A DNA stretch of 64,000 nt from Chitinophaga japonensis. Lineage in GTDB: Bacteria; Bacteroidota; Bacteroidia; Chitinophagales; Chitinophagaceae. The notes under the pieces are model-generated. The model saw nothing but the letters and a program-made list of their open reading frames with translations. It searched no databases and was not told the DNA's origin. The position numbers and the translations under genes were made by a program. Below, one piece after another: positions 34,950-45,455 of the stretch; the first letter of the stretch is position 1, and each line of letters opens with the position of its first letter. The stretch lies in the NCBI RefSeq assembly GCF_007830125.1, contig NZ_VLLG01000004.1, forward strand, positions 856,326 through 920,325, read 5' to 3'.

Positions 34950-36503
34950 TCAATGCACCAGCATCACCACACCCCGTAGCTCCTGCCGCATATTGTTCCG
35001 GTCCAGGAATGTGCAGATATAGGTAAAGCCCTGCACTTCCTGTAACAGTCCCTTATAAATGCCATCCCATCCCCTGTATGGATCATTGGACCGGAATACC
35101 AGCCCTCCCCACCGGTTATAGATCGCCAGTTCATAGTTGAGGACCTCGTCATACACTTTGGGGCGAAAAACATCATTTATACCATCTCCATTGGGACTGA
35201 AAGCTGAGGGCATCATCACCAGACAGTTTGGCCACTGTGTTGCCACATCGGCAGTACCGCTTGTAATGCACTGATATTTATCCTTTACATTAAAGGAATG
35301 ATAGCCGGAACTTAAGTCTTGCAGCACGCTATCGGACTGCCAGGGGCCATTATCTACCTGGTAAACATAAGGTGGCGTGCCGCCCTGCACCAGCGGTATG
35401 ATCCGGCCATTGGCCATGTCGCCGCAGGTGGCAGGTATCACCGTAGACTGCTGGATGATCAATTGTGGCGGCCCCTTAACAACAACATCGTTAAGCTCTT
35501 GGGAGCATCCCCGCTGGTCTTTTACCAGGATATGATAACTGCCTGGCGACAGCTTCCGAAAAACCGGCGTGTAAGTACCGGTGCTGCTACCATTAAAATA
35601 ATAGCGGTAAGGCGGCATCCCCCCTCTAGTATTGACGGCAATGCTATGTTCCGGTTGGTCAAAGCACGGAGCGGAGGTAACCGTGGCATGGGACAACAAG
35701 CTATCAACTTTCACAGTAGCTTGCGCCCGGGTGGTAAGGCCATTGGCCGCGGTCACTGTTACTTCATAGTCGCCCGCAGCAAGACTGGCAATGCAATCTG
35801 TGGTCTCCCCACCGGGCAGCCACTTGTAGGCGTAAGGCCCAGGAGCGCCGGTTACAGCAACCGCTACCTGGCCGCTCGGAGCGTCCTGACAAGTAGGCCG
35901 GGTAGTAAGGGACAACTTAGGTGCAGCCTTAACGTATTTGGAAAAATTATCTATCATTGCCGCAATACCATTCTTATTTTTGGGGCAGGGAGAGGAAAGA
36001 TAAGGCCAAAAGGCCAGATAGCTGCAATCCTTGGTGGGTGTAAAGCTAACTGTGTATCGTTTCCAGTTTTTATGATAAATCTCTCCCGACCTCCAGAAAC
36101 AGGTAGTTGTATCGGCCGGGCCATTACCACCATAAACGGCCAGCGTGGCATAACACACCTCAAAAGGGTATACTTCAGGACAGGCCAGATCAAAGGAAAG
36201 CGTATAGGTAATCCCTGCTTTTAGAGGGCTTTCCAATAACTGGGAGATACCCTCTTTCCATATGGCACTGTAATATATACCCACAAATGTCTCTCCATCA
36301 GATGCTGTAAGTAATCCTTTAGCCGCCCATGTATCCGGTGATCTGTTGGCCGACAGCCAATATGGAGGTAACTTCGCTGCCAAAGGCGGGCCTTCCAGAG
36401 AAGGATTTTTTAGTGAAATATCCTGGGCACAGGCTCTGTTACTAATAATGGTCACACAAACATACCAGCAAAGAATAAGTATGCTGCAATAAAAGGTTCT
36501 CAT
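34950..36503 (-). CDS. Type IX-secreted protein with SprB-like repeats and gliding-motility C-terminal domain
   Basis: A 517-residue exported protein. The signal peptide (about 1-26, ending ACAQ) is followed by a carbohydrate-binding-like beta domain (about 30-190). Three SprB-type repeats come next (about 200-425; TCQDAPSGQVAVAVTGAPGP, APCFDQPEHSIAVNTRGG, ATCGDMANGRIIPLVQGG). The C-terminal CHU_C/T9SS type-B sorting domain (about 435-517) starts at PSAFSPNGDGINDVFRP and contains IYNRWGGLVF. This predicts delivery to the cell surface through type IX secretion. It is likely an adhesin or matrix-binding protein and may interact with the exopolysaccharide made by the neighbouring operon. Confidence 0.88.
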   Translation of the reverse strand: MRTFYCSILILCWYVCVTIISNRACAQDISLKNPSLEGPPLAAKLPPYWLSANRSPDTWAAKGLLTASDGETFVGIYYSAIWKEGISQLLESPLKAGITYTLSFDLACPEVYPFEVCYATLAVYGGNGPADTTTCFWRSGEIYHKNWKRYTVSFTPTKDCSYLAFWPYLSSPCPKNKNGIAAMIDNFSKYVKAAPKLSLTTRPTCQDAPSGQVAVAVTGAPGPYAYKWLPGGETTDCIASLAAGDYEVTVTAANGLTTRAQATVKVDSLLSHATVTSAPCFDQPEHSIAVNTRGGMPPYRYYFNGSSTGTYTPVFRKLSPGSYHILVKDQRGCSQELNDVVVKGPPQLIIQQSTVIPATCGDMANGRIIPLVQGGTPPYVYQVDNGPWQSDSVLQDLSSGYHSFNVKDKYQCITSGTADVATQWPNCLVMMPSAFSPNGDGINDVFRPKVYDEVLNYELAIYNRWGGLVFRSNDPYRGWDGIYKGLLQEVQGFTYICTFLDRNNMRQELRGVVMLVH

Positions 36504-36583
36504 AGGACATAGGTGCTATGCTAGTACATAGGATTAGAATAGTAATCGAAAAGATATAAAATACATTTCTAATAAAAAAGTAT

Positions 36584-36617
36584 TTTGCCTGATTATTGAA
36601 AAAAGGAATAAAATTTG
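36584..36617 (+). promoter_or_regulatory. Candidate promoter of the tyrosine phosphatase gene
   Basis: TTTG at 36584-36587 is followed after 22 bp by AAAATTTG at 36610-36617, one mismatch from TAnnTTTG. It would give a leader of about 28 nt before the ATG at 36652. Confidence 0.3.
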
Positions 36618-36651
36618 ATAGCCTTTTGGACCTTAAATCGTATCAGCACTC

Positions 36652-37401
36652 ATGTTTTTCTTTAAGAAGCGATCATCTGACATATCATATGCGGGTCTTT
36701 TGTCCTTCATGGAGACCGACATCCACTCCCACCTGATACCGGCGGTTGACGACGGTGTGCAGGATATTGAAACCTCGCTTTTATTTATTCAACAATTGCA
36801 GGAAATGGGAATCCAAAAGGTCATTACTACTCCGCATATAATGGCAGACAGGTATCCAAACTCTGTCCAAACGCTCACCGCACCCTATATGCAGGTAAAA
36901 AAAGTCTTACAGGAAAAAGGGATAGACCTTGCTTTTTCCTTTGCCGGAGAGTACTATATGGATGAATATTTTGAGCAGCTTATTTCCTCCTCGTCTTTGC
37001 TGACATTACAGGGGAAGATGGTACTGGTGGAAATGTCCTTCATACAGGCACCGCCACAACTACACCAATGGCTGTTTAGCCTTATTGCGGCTGGCTACCA
37101 ACCTGTACTGGCCCATCCGGAACGGTACAATCATTATCATGATAATTACACACAGTACGCCCAATTGAAAGAATGGGGCTGCCAGTTGCAAATGAATTTG
37201 CTGTCTATAACAGGATACTATGGTAAACACGTTCAGAAAATAGCAGAAAGGTTGCTGGCGGATAAAATGATAGACCTCGTAGGCACCGACATGCACCACC
37301 AAAAGCATCTGCAGGCTATAAAAAGCATTAAGACAAACAAAAAAGCATTTAAGCTACTGGAGGGATACAACTTCAAAAACAAGGAACTAACAAACACTTA
37401 A
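36652..37401 (+). CDS. CpsB/YwqE-type PHP-domain tyrosine phosphatase
   Basis: A 249-residue metal-dependent protein tyrosine phosphatase. In exopolysaccharide systems this family dephosphorylates the Tyr-rich tail of the Wzc-like kinase. PHP metal ligands are visible in METDIHSHLIPAVDDG (about 20-34), ITTPHIM, AHPERYNHYH and GTDMHHQKH. The start MFFFKKR is the usual basic N terminus of the family, which favours 36652 over the internal Met20. It lies opposite the exopolysaccharide operon and its stop overlaps the stop of the operon's last gene (shared TTAA). The target is probably the kinase at 58557-60968. Confidence 0.88.
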   Translation: MFFFKKRSSDISYAGLLSFMETDIHSHLIPAVDDGVQDIETSLLFIQQLQEMGIQKVITTPHIMADRYPNSVQTLTAPYMQVKKVLQEKGIDLAFSFAGEYYMDEYFEQLISSSSLLTLQGKMVLVEMSFIQAPPQLHQWLFSLIAAGYQPVLAHPERYNHYHDNYTQYAQLKEWGCQLQMNLLSITGYYGKHVQKIAERLLADKMIDLVGTDMHHQKHLQAIKSIKTNKKAFKLLEGYNFKNKELTNT

Positions 37402-39014
37402 TTTATCCGGTAAACAGCTACCTTATCCGATAAGTAAACAAGCCGGAAGTTTTCCGGAATACGCGGGCTTCCTCTCTGCAATAAAAAAGAAAACTGCGGC
37501 AGGCAAATAGTTGCCCTCACATCATATATAAGATAGTCTGCCTTTAGATCGTCATTGCTGATAGTTGAAGGAAAGCGCGCAGCCTGGGTTTTTACCTTCT
37601 CGCTCATATTCTTAAAGGAAATCAACCCGCTAAGCCCCCCCCGATAATACAATGGCAATGTAACATATTTGCACCCCAGATAGTAAGCCCGGGCGGGATG
37701 GAAGCACATAATCACCCTTTCGCGTATATTGTTGTCAATACTTTTTAATAAATCTGCTACCTGGGTATTTTCCTCCATTCCGTGGTCCTGGTTAAAATAA
37801 TAACTTAGCTGCCTGCTGCCGTTAGCTATATCTATGCCTATTCCTAACACAATAGTGGCCATGGCGCATCGCTTATAAACAGGCTTGATCCGGATAAACA
37901 TCGAACGCTGTTTATAAATGGCAAAAGTTCCGTAGACCACTATTAACACCAGCCAGCTTAAAAAAACTTCACTAAAAACAAAGGCCTGTGAAACCAATAA
38001 CAGGTAGCACCCAAAGCATATTAACACCGGCACGAAAATCTTTGAGCGCAGCAATGACCTCTCTCTTTTATAGTAATTATTATAAATAAGAAAGCCCCCT
38101 GCTATTAAGCACAGCAGGCCGACTGTCTGTCCCCTATAGATGATCCATACAAGGCTTTTCAATATATTCCTGAGAAAATTGACAATATATGCTCCTGGCG
38201 CATACAGGAAGATATCAACCCCAGAATTAAAACCGTTGATCCCATCCCAGCACCATACCCATTTGTTATGTGCAACTGAAAATACGCCTATGCCAATATT
38301 CATGTACTGCCAGGTTGCAAATGGAGAGCCATTGTCAAAATAGTTAACAATCCACCAGGGGGAGGACATCAATGTAAACCCCAGCATCAGGCAGGTAGCA
38401 TAGCTTACAGCACGCCGGAATGGATAGAAAAAAAATACGGTCAATACGAAAGCAGGCAATAGGGAATAGCTGGTATACCGGGTAAGCCCAGCCAGCCCGC
38501 AAACAATGCCTACAAACAGGTAGCGGTACCCATTCCCCCCTTCAAGGCTCTTGATCAGAAGTAAGATGCTTAAAATGTAAAATAAAGAATCCAGCATATG
38601 GTTCTCCACCTGTACACTTAGCTGTATAAACAAGGTATTGGTCACCAGAGGCAACTGAGCCAGCCAGGCCGCTGTCCTGCTTTCCGAAAGCTTGTATACA
38701 AAAGTATAAACCAGCAGCAATAACAGCGAGGCTGAAATAACCGAGATTAGCTTAATGAATTCTACCGCCGGCGCCAGCTTGGCAAGCAATCCTGTTAAAA
38801 CCGGAAATAAAGGTGGCCAGAAATGGGAGGCCCACCCCCGGTAACCGTTCCCCCGATAGATGTCGAGACCGGAAAAATAATGCATCGACGCGTCCCAATC
38901 GGCAAATACATGATCCTGGAAGGCGACAACCGTCATTAATACGAAGTAAATAACGGGAATTAAGTAACCGTCATACAACGATTTTTCCAATTGATAGATA
39001 TAACTATTATGCAT
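37398..39014 (-). CDS. Multi-pass membrane protein, GT-C glycosyltransferase-like
   Basis: A 538-residue inner membrane protein, last gene of the exopolysaccharide operon. It has about ten or more hydrophobic segments and a short acidic FADWDASMHYF loop after the first helix, as in PMT/ArnT/GT39-like GT-C enzymes that use lipid-linked sugars. A periplasmic-type C-terminal domain lies at about 420-538. It lacks a clear family signature, so 'dolichyl-phosphate-mannose mannosyltransferase-like' is a guess from topology and context. AT-rich relative to the left half of the window. It sits 24 bp downstream of the FkbM gene. Confidence 0.6.
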   Translation of the reverse strand: MHNSYIYQLEKSLYDGYLIPVIYFVLMTVVAFQDHVFADWDASMHYFSGLDIYRGNGYRGWASHFWPPLFPVLTGLLAKLAPAVEFIKLISVISASLLLLLVYTFVYKLSESRTAAWLAQLPLVTNTLFIQLSVQVENHMLDSLFYILSILLLIKSLEGGNGYRYLFVGIVCGLAGLTRYTSYSLLPAFVLTVFFFYPFRRAVSYATCLMLGFTLMSSPWWIVNYFDNGSPFATWQYMNIGIGVFSVAHNKWVWCWDGINGFNSGVDIFLYAPGAYIVNFLRNILKSLVWIIYRGQTVGLLCLIAGGFLIYNNYYKRERSLLRSKIFVPVLICFGCYLLLVSQAFVFSEVFLSWLVLIVVYGTFAIYKQRSMFIRIKPVYKRCAMATIVLGIGIDIANGSRQLSYYFNQDHGMEENTQVADLLKSIDNNIRERVIMCFHPARAYYLGCKYVTLPLYYRGGLSGLISFKNMSEKVKTQAARFPSTISNDDLKADYLIYDVRATICLPQFSFLLQRGSPRIPENFRLVYLSDKVAVYRIN

Positions 39015-39038
39015 ATCTCAGCATTTGCAGTAGCGGGA

Positions 39039-39917
39039 TCATACCAGCTTGTTGCGTATACGTACCTTCTCGGCCGTGCTTACCCGTTCCTTCACAAATT
39101 GGGCATCCCTTACATAAATGGTATTGTGAAGATCATAAGAGCGACAATGCGTTAGTTTCCTGAGTAGAGGATCGTACGTATAAGGCTGAAAATTGTGCTG
39201 TATCAGCAGGTCATGCACCTTCCTTTCATCAAAACCATACCGGTTTCCCAATCCAGCTAATTCAATGATAATCGCCTTCAATGTTTCTTTCTCCAAAGTT
39301 AAATGAGCTCCTCTCATTACTTCTGTCTCAAAACCTTCCACATCCACTTTCAGCAGAACGGGCGACCGCCCCTCCAGTACATTGTCCAGTGTGTCTACAT
39401 TCACTTCAATTTGGTCCCGATCGTTACCAATGGACACATGGTTACTGGCCCCCAATTTGCTGGTAAAGTGAAGCTTCCCTGCAGTGGAGCCTAACGCGGT
39501 ATTTATTGCATTTACCCTTCCATTGACCTGGTTAAGTTGAATATTGAACAGCAGACGCTCATATGTGGATGGTACGGGCTCTACTGCAACTGTTTCTGCT
39601 TCTATATGTGCTGCTGATAAAACAGTATAGCTGCCGATATTGGCCCCAACATCAACAAACAGGTCTCCTTTTCTTAAAAAGTGGAGCAAAAAAGACATAT
39701 CGTTAAACTCATATAGACCACAGTAGAAGTTACCTGTGGCTCCACATACTCCTTTTTGTACAACAAGCTTTGCCTTGTTGGTAAAGGAATAAATGATGGG
39801 ATAAGGCGTTAGCCTCGTGCTGATCTGCCATCTTACAAAACGGGCGAGGGCTTTCATTTCGCTCCCCTTGTTCAGCGGATGCCTGGCAATAAATTTCAAC
39901 GTAGTTAGAAGATTCAT
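39039..39917 (-). CDS. FkbM-family methyltransferase
   Basis: A 292-residue SAM-dependent methyltransferase of the FkbM family, common in polysaccharide clusters where it methylates sugars. Motif I is DVGANIGSYTVLSA (about 89-102), followed by AVEPVPSTYERL. The later LLKVDVEGFETEVMRGA is the family hallmark. Most likely O-methylates a residue of the exopolysaccharide. It is 27 bp from the aminotransferase gene in the same operon. Confidence 0.82.
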   Translation of the reverse strand: MNLLTTLKFIARHPLNKGSEMKALARFVRWQISTRLTPYPIIYSFTNKAKLVVQKGVCGATGNFYCGLYEFNDMSFLLHFLRKGDLFVDVGANIGSYTVLSAAHIEAETVAVEPVPSTYERLLFNIQLNQVNGRVNAINTALGSTAGKLHFTSKLGASNHVSIGNDRDQIEVNVDTLDNVLEGRSPVLLKVDVEGFETEVMRGAHLTLEKETLKAIIIELAGLGNRYGFDERKVHDLLIQHNFQPYTYDPLLRKLTHCRSYDLHNTIYVRDAQFVKERVSTAEKVRIRNKLV

Positions 39918-39944
39918 AGAAAAATATTTTTTTGTTGGCAGTTG

Positions 39945-41067
<1,123 letters not shown>

Positions 41068-41078
<11 letters not shown>

Positions 41079-41679
41079 CAGATAATTTTTTTACAAGTAC
41101 CCGGGCGGGATTACCTGCTGCGGTCACCCCATCCGGCACATCTTTTACCACTACCGCGCCGGCGCCGATCACTGCCCAGTTACCGATCTTAATATCGGGT
41201 ATCACCACGGCGCCAGCGCCAATATGCGCGCCCTCTCCCACGCTTACCCCCCCACACAAAGTGGCGTTGGGCGAAATATGTACATAGTCGCCCAGTGTGC
41301 AGTCATGATCTACGGATGCATTGGTATTGATGATACTGTGCCGACCTATCTGTACATCCGCGTTTACAGTAGCGCCGGCCATCACCACCGTGCCTTCTCC
41401 CATCACGGCCCTGGGAGAGATATTGGCTGCGGGGTGCACGGCCGTTCCATACAATACGTGCAACCGCGACACCAGTTTTTTACGCGCAGCATTGCTGCCA
41501 ATAGCCAGTATCAACTGATCCCTGCCGCTGTGAAAGCTGCCCGGAAAAGCGGTGGCCACATGCTCCCATACCTGAGCTTTTTCCGGGCCGTCTACAAACA
41601 GCCCGTCTACTGGTATGGCTAGTACTTCCAGTATTTCCATAATTACTTTGGCATGCCCGCCGGCGCCGTATATATACAT
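41068..41679 (-). CDS. Sugar O/N-acetyltransferase, PglD/NeuD-like
   Basis: A 203-residue left-handed beta-helix acetyltransferase. The N-terminal Rossmann part MYIYGAGGHAKVIMEIL binds the nucleotide sugar. Hexapeptide repeats run from about 85 to 190. The catalytic His is in NTNASVDHDCTLGDYVHISP, as in PglD. Predicted to acetylate the 4-amino group of the UDP-sugar made by the adjacent aminotransferase. It lies directly downstream of the PglC-like transferase (11 bp). Confidence 0.87.
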
Positions 41680-41690
41680 AGCGGTTGTTT

Positions 41691-42299
41691 TTAGTTACCG
41701 GTAAATCTTTCCATTGTTGCTGTATTTGCTGCGCTGATGCCTTCTGAGCGCAGCACTTTCACCAGGGTCATCCACAATATCCTGAGGTCCAGCGCAAAGC
41801 TGATATGCTCTACATACCATACATCATACTCAAATTTCTGCTCCCAGCTAATGGCGTTGCGACCGTTCACCTGCGCCCATCCGGTAATACCGGGGCGCAC
41901 GGCATGCCGCCTGCGCTGTGTAGCATTATATAGCGGCAAATACTCCACCAGCAAAGGCCGGGGCCCCACCAGGCTCATATCGCCTTTCAATACGTTGAGG
42001 AGCTGGGGAATTTCATCCAGGGAGGTTTTCCGGACAATGCTGCCGATGCGGGTCAATCGCTGCTCATCGGGTAGTAGCCGGCCATCAGCATCCCGCTGGT
42101 CTGTCATGGTCCTGAACTTGATGACCCGGAATATTCTCCCGTACAGGCCGGGCCGCTGCTGGAAGAAAAAAGGCTTCCCGTCATTGGCAATCCACAGCAA
42201 CACGGTAAGCAGCAGCCATACGGGCGACAGCAGCAGCAACAGCAGCAGCACCACCAGCCGGTCCAACAGCGGTTTTACGATATGTTTATACCCATGCAT
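41691..42299 (-). CDS. Initiating phosphoglycosyltransferase (PglC/WcaJ C-terminal type)
   Basis: A 202-residue monotopic phosphoglycosyltransferase that starts the repeat unit by moving a sugar-phosphate from a UDP-sugar to undecaprenyl phosphate. One N-terminal re-entrant hydrophobic helix (LLDRLVVLLLLLLLSPVWLL), the PFFFQQRPGLYGR segment, and the catalytic Asp-Glu in SLDEIPQLLNVLKGDMSLVG are visible. RPGITGWAQVNGRNA follows. The short length, without the extra N-terminal domain of WcaJ, matches PglC and, with PglD/PglE-like neighbours, suggests UDP-diacetylbacillosamine as substrate. It overlaps the preceding glycosyltransferase gene by 14 bp. Confidence 0.92.
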   Translation of the reverse strand: MHGYKHIVKPLLDRLVVLLLLLLLSPVWLLLTVLLWIANDGKPFFFQQRPGLYGRIFRVIKFRTMTDQRDADGRLLPDEQRLTRIGSIVRKTSLDEIPQLLNVLKGDMSLVGPRPLLVEYLPLYNATQRRRHAVRPGITGWAQVNGRNAISWEQKFEYDVWYVEHISFALDLRILWMTLVKVLRSEGISAANTATMERFTGN

Positions 42300-43551
42300 T
42301 TGCAGTTACCCCGTTCTTTATAATTTTTTGCTGTACCTGATCCAGGTAACGCATGGCCAGCACCTGCCTGTCAAAATTTGCCCTGGCGTAGCGGAACCCG
42401 TTCTCCCCTTCCCGTTCCAGCCTGGCCGGGTCCTGCAGGTATTCCCGGATAATGCGGTTGTACTCCGCCGCATTCTCCGGCTCCACATAACAGCCTGCTT
42501 CCGCAGCCTCCACCAGCTCGCGGGACACGCCATCAATCGCCATTAATATGGGTTTCTTGCAGGCCATGTAATCAAAGGTCTTGTTGGAATACACGGTTTT
42601 GAACGTGTCCACTTTTTTCAGCACGGAAGCGCCCATGTCCGATGCCAGGATGTATTTGAACACCTCCTGCTTGGGCACCGGGTCCAGGAAACGCACGTTG
42701 TGCACGTTCCGCTCTTCTGCCAACTGCTGCAGCCGCGGTTTTTCCATGCCCTGCCCTATCAGTTGAAACAACACGGGCGTATCCTCCAGCAACTTGCCCG
42801 CTTCCAGCAACTGTTCCAGGTGGTTGGCCACTCCGTGCGCGCCCACATAGGTGATCACGAATTTGTCCTCCAAACCATGCATACGGCGGAAAGCCATGGG
42901 ATCAAAGGATCCCAGCAGATGATCCGATAAGGAGAAATCCGCTGCGTTGGGTATGAAAATGAGCTTGCTTTCCGGCACGCCTTTTTTATCCCGCAGCGTG
43001 TTATAAAAGGCCGGGGTCAGCACGTTGATGAGCGCCGCCTTCCGGTAAATGAAATTTTCGCACCAGTACGCCAGCCGTATGACCAGCTTATTCCTAAGCA
43101 CACCGGTATCAATGGCGGATTCCGGCCACAGATCCCGCACCTCGAACAGCAGCGGCATGCGTCTCAGCCTGGAGATGAGGAAGCCGGAGCATCCTACAAA
43201 CAAGGGCGGGGACGTAACGACCACTACATCGAACTTCCCCTTTACCTTAAAAAGCCCTGCCCATAAGGAAGAGAACATAAAAGAAAAATAGCCCCACAGC
43301 CGCCCCAGGAAATTTTTATTGTAAGACTCCGAAACATGGCAGCGCCACACATTTACCTGGCCCTGCTGCTTTTGCTTAAAGTACACGCCTTTATACTCCC
43401 GCCGCTTTTGCGACCCGTTGTAATGCATCATGCCGGCCAGCACGGTTACGGTATGGCCGGCTGCGGTCCAGCTCCGCGTGATCTCGTTCCAGCGGGAGCC
43501 GCCGGGATCATCCTCTTCCAAAAAATATTGATGTATGAGCAGAATATTCAT
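42286..43551 (-). CDS. Glycosyltransferase family 4 (WbuB-like)
   Basis: A 421-residue GT-B glycosyltransferase. The N-terminal NILLIHQYFLEEDDPGGSRW and FEVRDLWPESAIDTG are typical of the WbuB subgroup, which often adds the second sugar of O-antigen units. The C-terminal FVITYVGAHGVANHLEQLLEA and VYSNKTFDYMACKKPIL complete the donor site. It directly precedes, and overlaps, the PglC-like gene, so it probably acts on the first lipid-linked sugar. It also overlaps the heparinase-like gene by 4 bp (ATGA). Confidence 0.88.
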   Translation of the reverse strand: MNILLIHQYFLEEDDPGGSRWNEITRSWTAAGHTVTVLAGMMHYNGSQKRREYKGVYFKQKQQGQVNVWRCHVSESYNKNFLGRLWGYFSFMFSSLWAGLFKVKGKFDVVVVTSPPLFVGCSGFLISRLRRMPLLFEVRDLWPESAIDTGVLRNKLVIRLAYWCENFIYRKAALINVLTPAFYNTLRDKKGVPESKLIFIPNAADFSLSDHLLGSFDPMAFRRMHGLEDKFVITYVGAHGVANHLEQLLEAGKLLEDTPVLFQLIGQGMEKPRLQQLAEERNVHNVRFLDPVPKQEVFKYILASDMGASVLKKVDTFKTVYSNKTFDYMACKKPILMAIDGVSRELVEAAEAGCYVEPENAAEYNRIIREYLQDPARLEREGENGFRYARANFDRQVLAMRYLDQVQQKIIKNGVTANAWV

Positions 43552-45455
43552 ATGCTTTCCTTTATGCTGATCTCAGTTGTTATTTTATCGCCTGCCGTTG
43601 TAAATATGATCTCCCTGCTTTCTTCCATGATCCCGTATAACGGGGCATGCCGGCCCGGTCGCTCCAGCGCCTGCAATATATTACCCGCTTTATCCCGGCA
43701 ATGCCACTGCAGTCGTTCCGGTGCGGCGGTATGCCAGAGCTGGTGCATCAGCATTGCAGCAGGCTTATTTATCAATTGGTCTTCCACGATCCAGAGCGGC
43801 GCATCTTTCTTTTTCCGTACCCGGCGAAAATGCCGTATGTTCCTGGCCACCTGCCGGAATGCAGTAATGGTACCTTCCCATATGTACTCCTCCGCTGTTT
43901 CATACAGGGTAGCGCCTTCGCATTGGGTCCAGTTGTACCAGATAAAACGGGGGCCTTTTTCCATCTGGTCGTAATCGCCCAGCATCACCGTATTGTGTGA
44001 GGTGGTACCCATGAAATACCGCAGGGTAGCTTCGTCTGTATTGTATTTATAGCTGCCGGCGTCCAGCAGCAGGTTCTCTCCTTTGTGCCAGATATCCAGG
44101 TGCAGGTTATCCGCCTGGGAGGGCCGGTCGCGGTGGTTGCCGCATCGCAGGAAAGTAAGCGTTTCCGGTTCACGGCATACATAGTAGCCGCCGGCCGGGA
44201 AGGCATAACAGGCCTTCCCGGGCTCCAGCGCCGGCGCCACGCGGCTGCCGTTACTTTCACCATACCAGTACATATCCTCGTATTGCTCCGGGAAGCCCAG
44301 GTCCATTTTCAGCAGTGCCGCCAGCGCCTGTAACTGGGGACGGTAGTCGCGGTAATGCTGCTCGTTCAGCCGGAAGAACAGGGCGCCATCGTTAGCGCCG
44401 TAATTAGGCAGCCACCCGTTATGGTCATGCATGCAGGCGCGCAGGAAAATAACGGACAAACGCGCCTGCTCCTTTATCACTGCCGCCCATTGCTCGCCGT
44501 TCAGCGCAGCCAGGCGCAGCGCCCAGGTGAGCAACTGCACCACCACGCGGTGATAATTGGTGGAGAACTGTAAAAAAGAGCCATCCGCATACACCTGGTA
44601 GGCCACCTCCTCCTCGAACCAGTACCTGCCGGCTGTTTTCCATTTTGCAGCGCCGGGCAGCGAAGGGTACAACAGGCCGCCCAGGTACAGGGCCAGTGTT
44701 TCCGTAATGGCATGGTTATTACGCACGGCTATCCTGGAAAAATGGATATTCTCGTATACGTGATGCAATTGCCAGTAAATAGCGTACTGTATCCTGTCAA
44801 ACACTTCCGGGGTCAGCACCGGGGAATTACGATAGTAAAAAAGGGCGAAGGTCCAGTTCAGCACGCGCAGGCTTATTTCCTGGCTGCACTTGTAATGCGG
44901 TCCGCAATTGACCTTGTTGGCGTTTATCCATGACAGTATCTCGTCAAATACATAAGCGGCGCAATCTTCCCCGAAATGATAATCGTACCGGATAATGTCA
45001 TAGAGGTATGCAAAGCGCGCCTTTTCCCACACAAACTTGATGTCGCCCGCTTCGCGGGAGTAATCGTTGATGAGGGTCCAGTGCTGATCCGCATCGTACT
45101 CGTAGCCGGTATCCGGGTTGCGCAGCCAGTTGCCGTCCGCGCTTAGGTCCAGCACCGGCCCGCTAAAGAAAGTAAACTGTCCTCTGCGGATCTGCTGATA
45201 CCGTTCCGCCAGGGACGGCAGGCGCTGTTTGGGCACTGTTATATCTTCCCTGTCCCGGAAAAAGAAACGTACCGGCAATGCCTTCCACTCTTCCAGGGAA
45301 AGGTACCTGCGGAAAGGGGGCGCCTGCGGAAAGTTCTTTTTCAGCCGGCCGCTTTTCCGCTGCAGTTCGTACACCGAACGGAAAGCCATATAGCGCCAGC
45401 CCATATTGCGGGCTACATTCACCCCCCTGCGCAATGTTTGCCATTGTATATTCAT
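43548..45455 (-). CDS. Heparinase II/III-like polysaccharide lyase family protein
   Basis: A 635-residue two-part protein: an alpha/alpha toroid (about 100-370) and a C-terminal beta-sandwich heparinase II/III domain (about 390-600, RCGNHRDRPSQADNLHLDIW). Candidate catalytic residues are Asn-His in VRNNHAITET and Tyr-His in STNYHRVVVQ. No signal peptide is obvious, which is unusual for a degradative lyase and fits a role inside the synthesis machinery. Stop/start overlaps of 4 bp on both sides (wecB, GT4) show tight co-transcription. It may trim or edit uronate-containing polymer; cytoplasmic or periplasmic location is uncertain. Confidence 0.83.
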   Translation of the reverse strand: MNIQWQTLRRGVNVARNMGWRYMAFRSVYELQRKSGRLKKNFPQAPPFRRYLSLEEWKALPVRFFFRDREDITVPKQRLPSLAERYQQIRRGQFTFFSGPVLDLSADGNWLRNPDTGYEYDADQHWTLINDYSREAGDIKFVWEKARFAYLYDIIRYDYHFGEDCAAYVFDEILSWINANKVNCGPHYKCSQEISLRVLNWTFALFYYRNSPVLTPEVFDRIQYAIYWQLHHVYENIHFSRIAVRNNHAITETLALYLGGLLYPSLPGAAKWKTAGRYWFEEEVAYQVYADGSFLQFSTNYHRVVVQLLTWALRLAALNGEQWAAVIKEQARLSVIFLRACMHDHNGWLPNYGANDGALFFRLNEQHYRDYRPQLQALAALLKMDLGFPEQYEDMYWYGESNGSRVAPALEPGKACYAFPAGGYYVCREPETLTFLRCGNHRDRPSQADNLHLDIWHKGENLLLDAGSYKYNTDEATLRYFMGTTSHNTVMLGDYDQMEKGPRFIWYNWTQCEGATLYETAEEYIWEGTITAFRQVARNIRHFRRVRKKKDAPLWIVEDQLINKPAAMLMHQLWHTAAPERLQWHCRDKAGNILQALERPGRHAPLYGIMEESREIIFTTAGDKITTEISIKESI

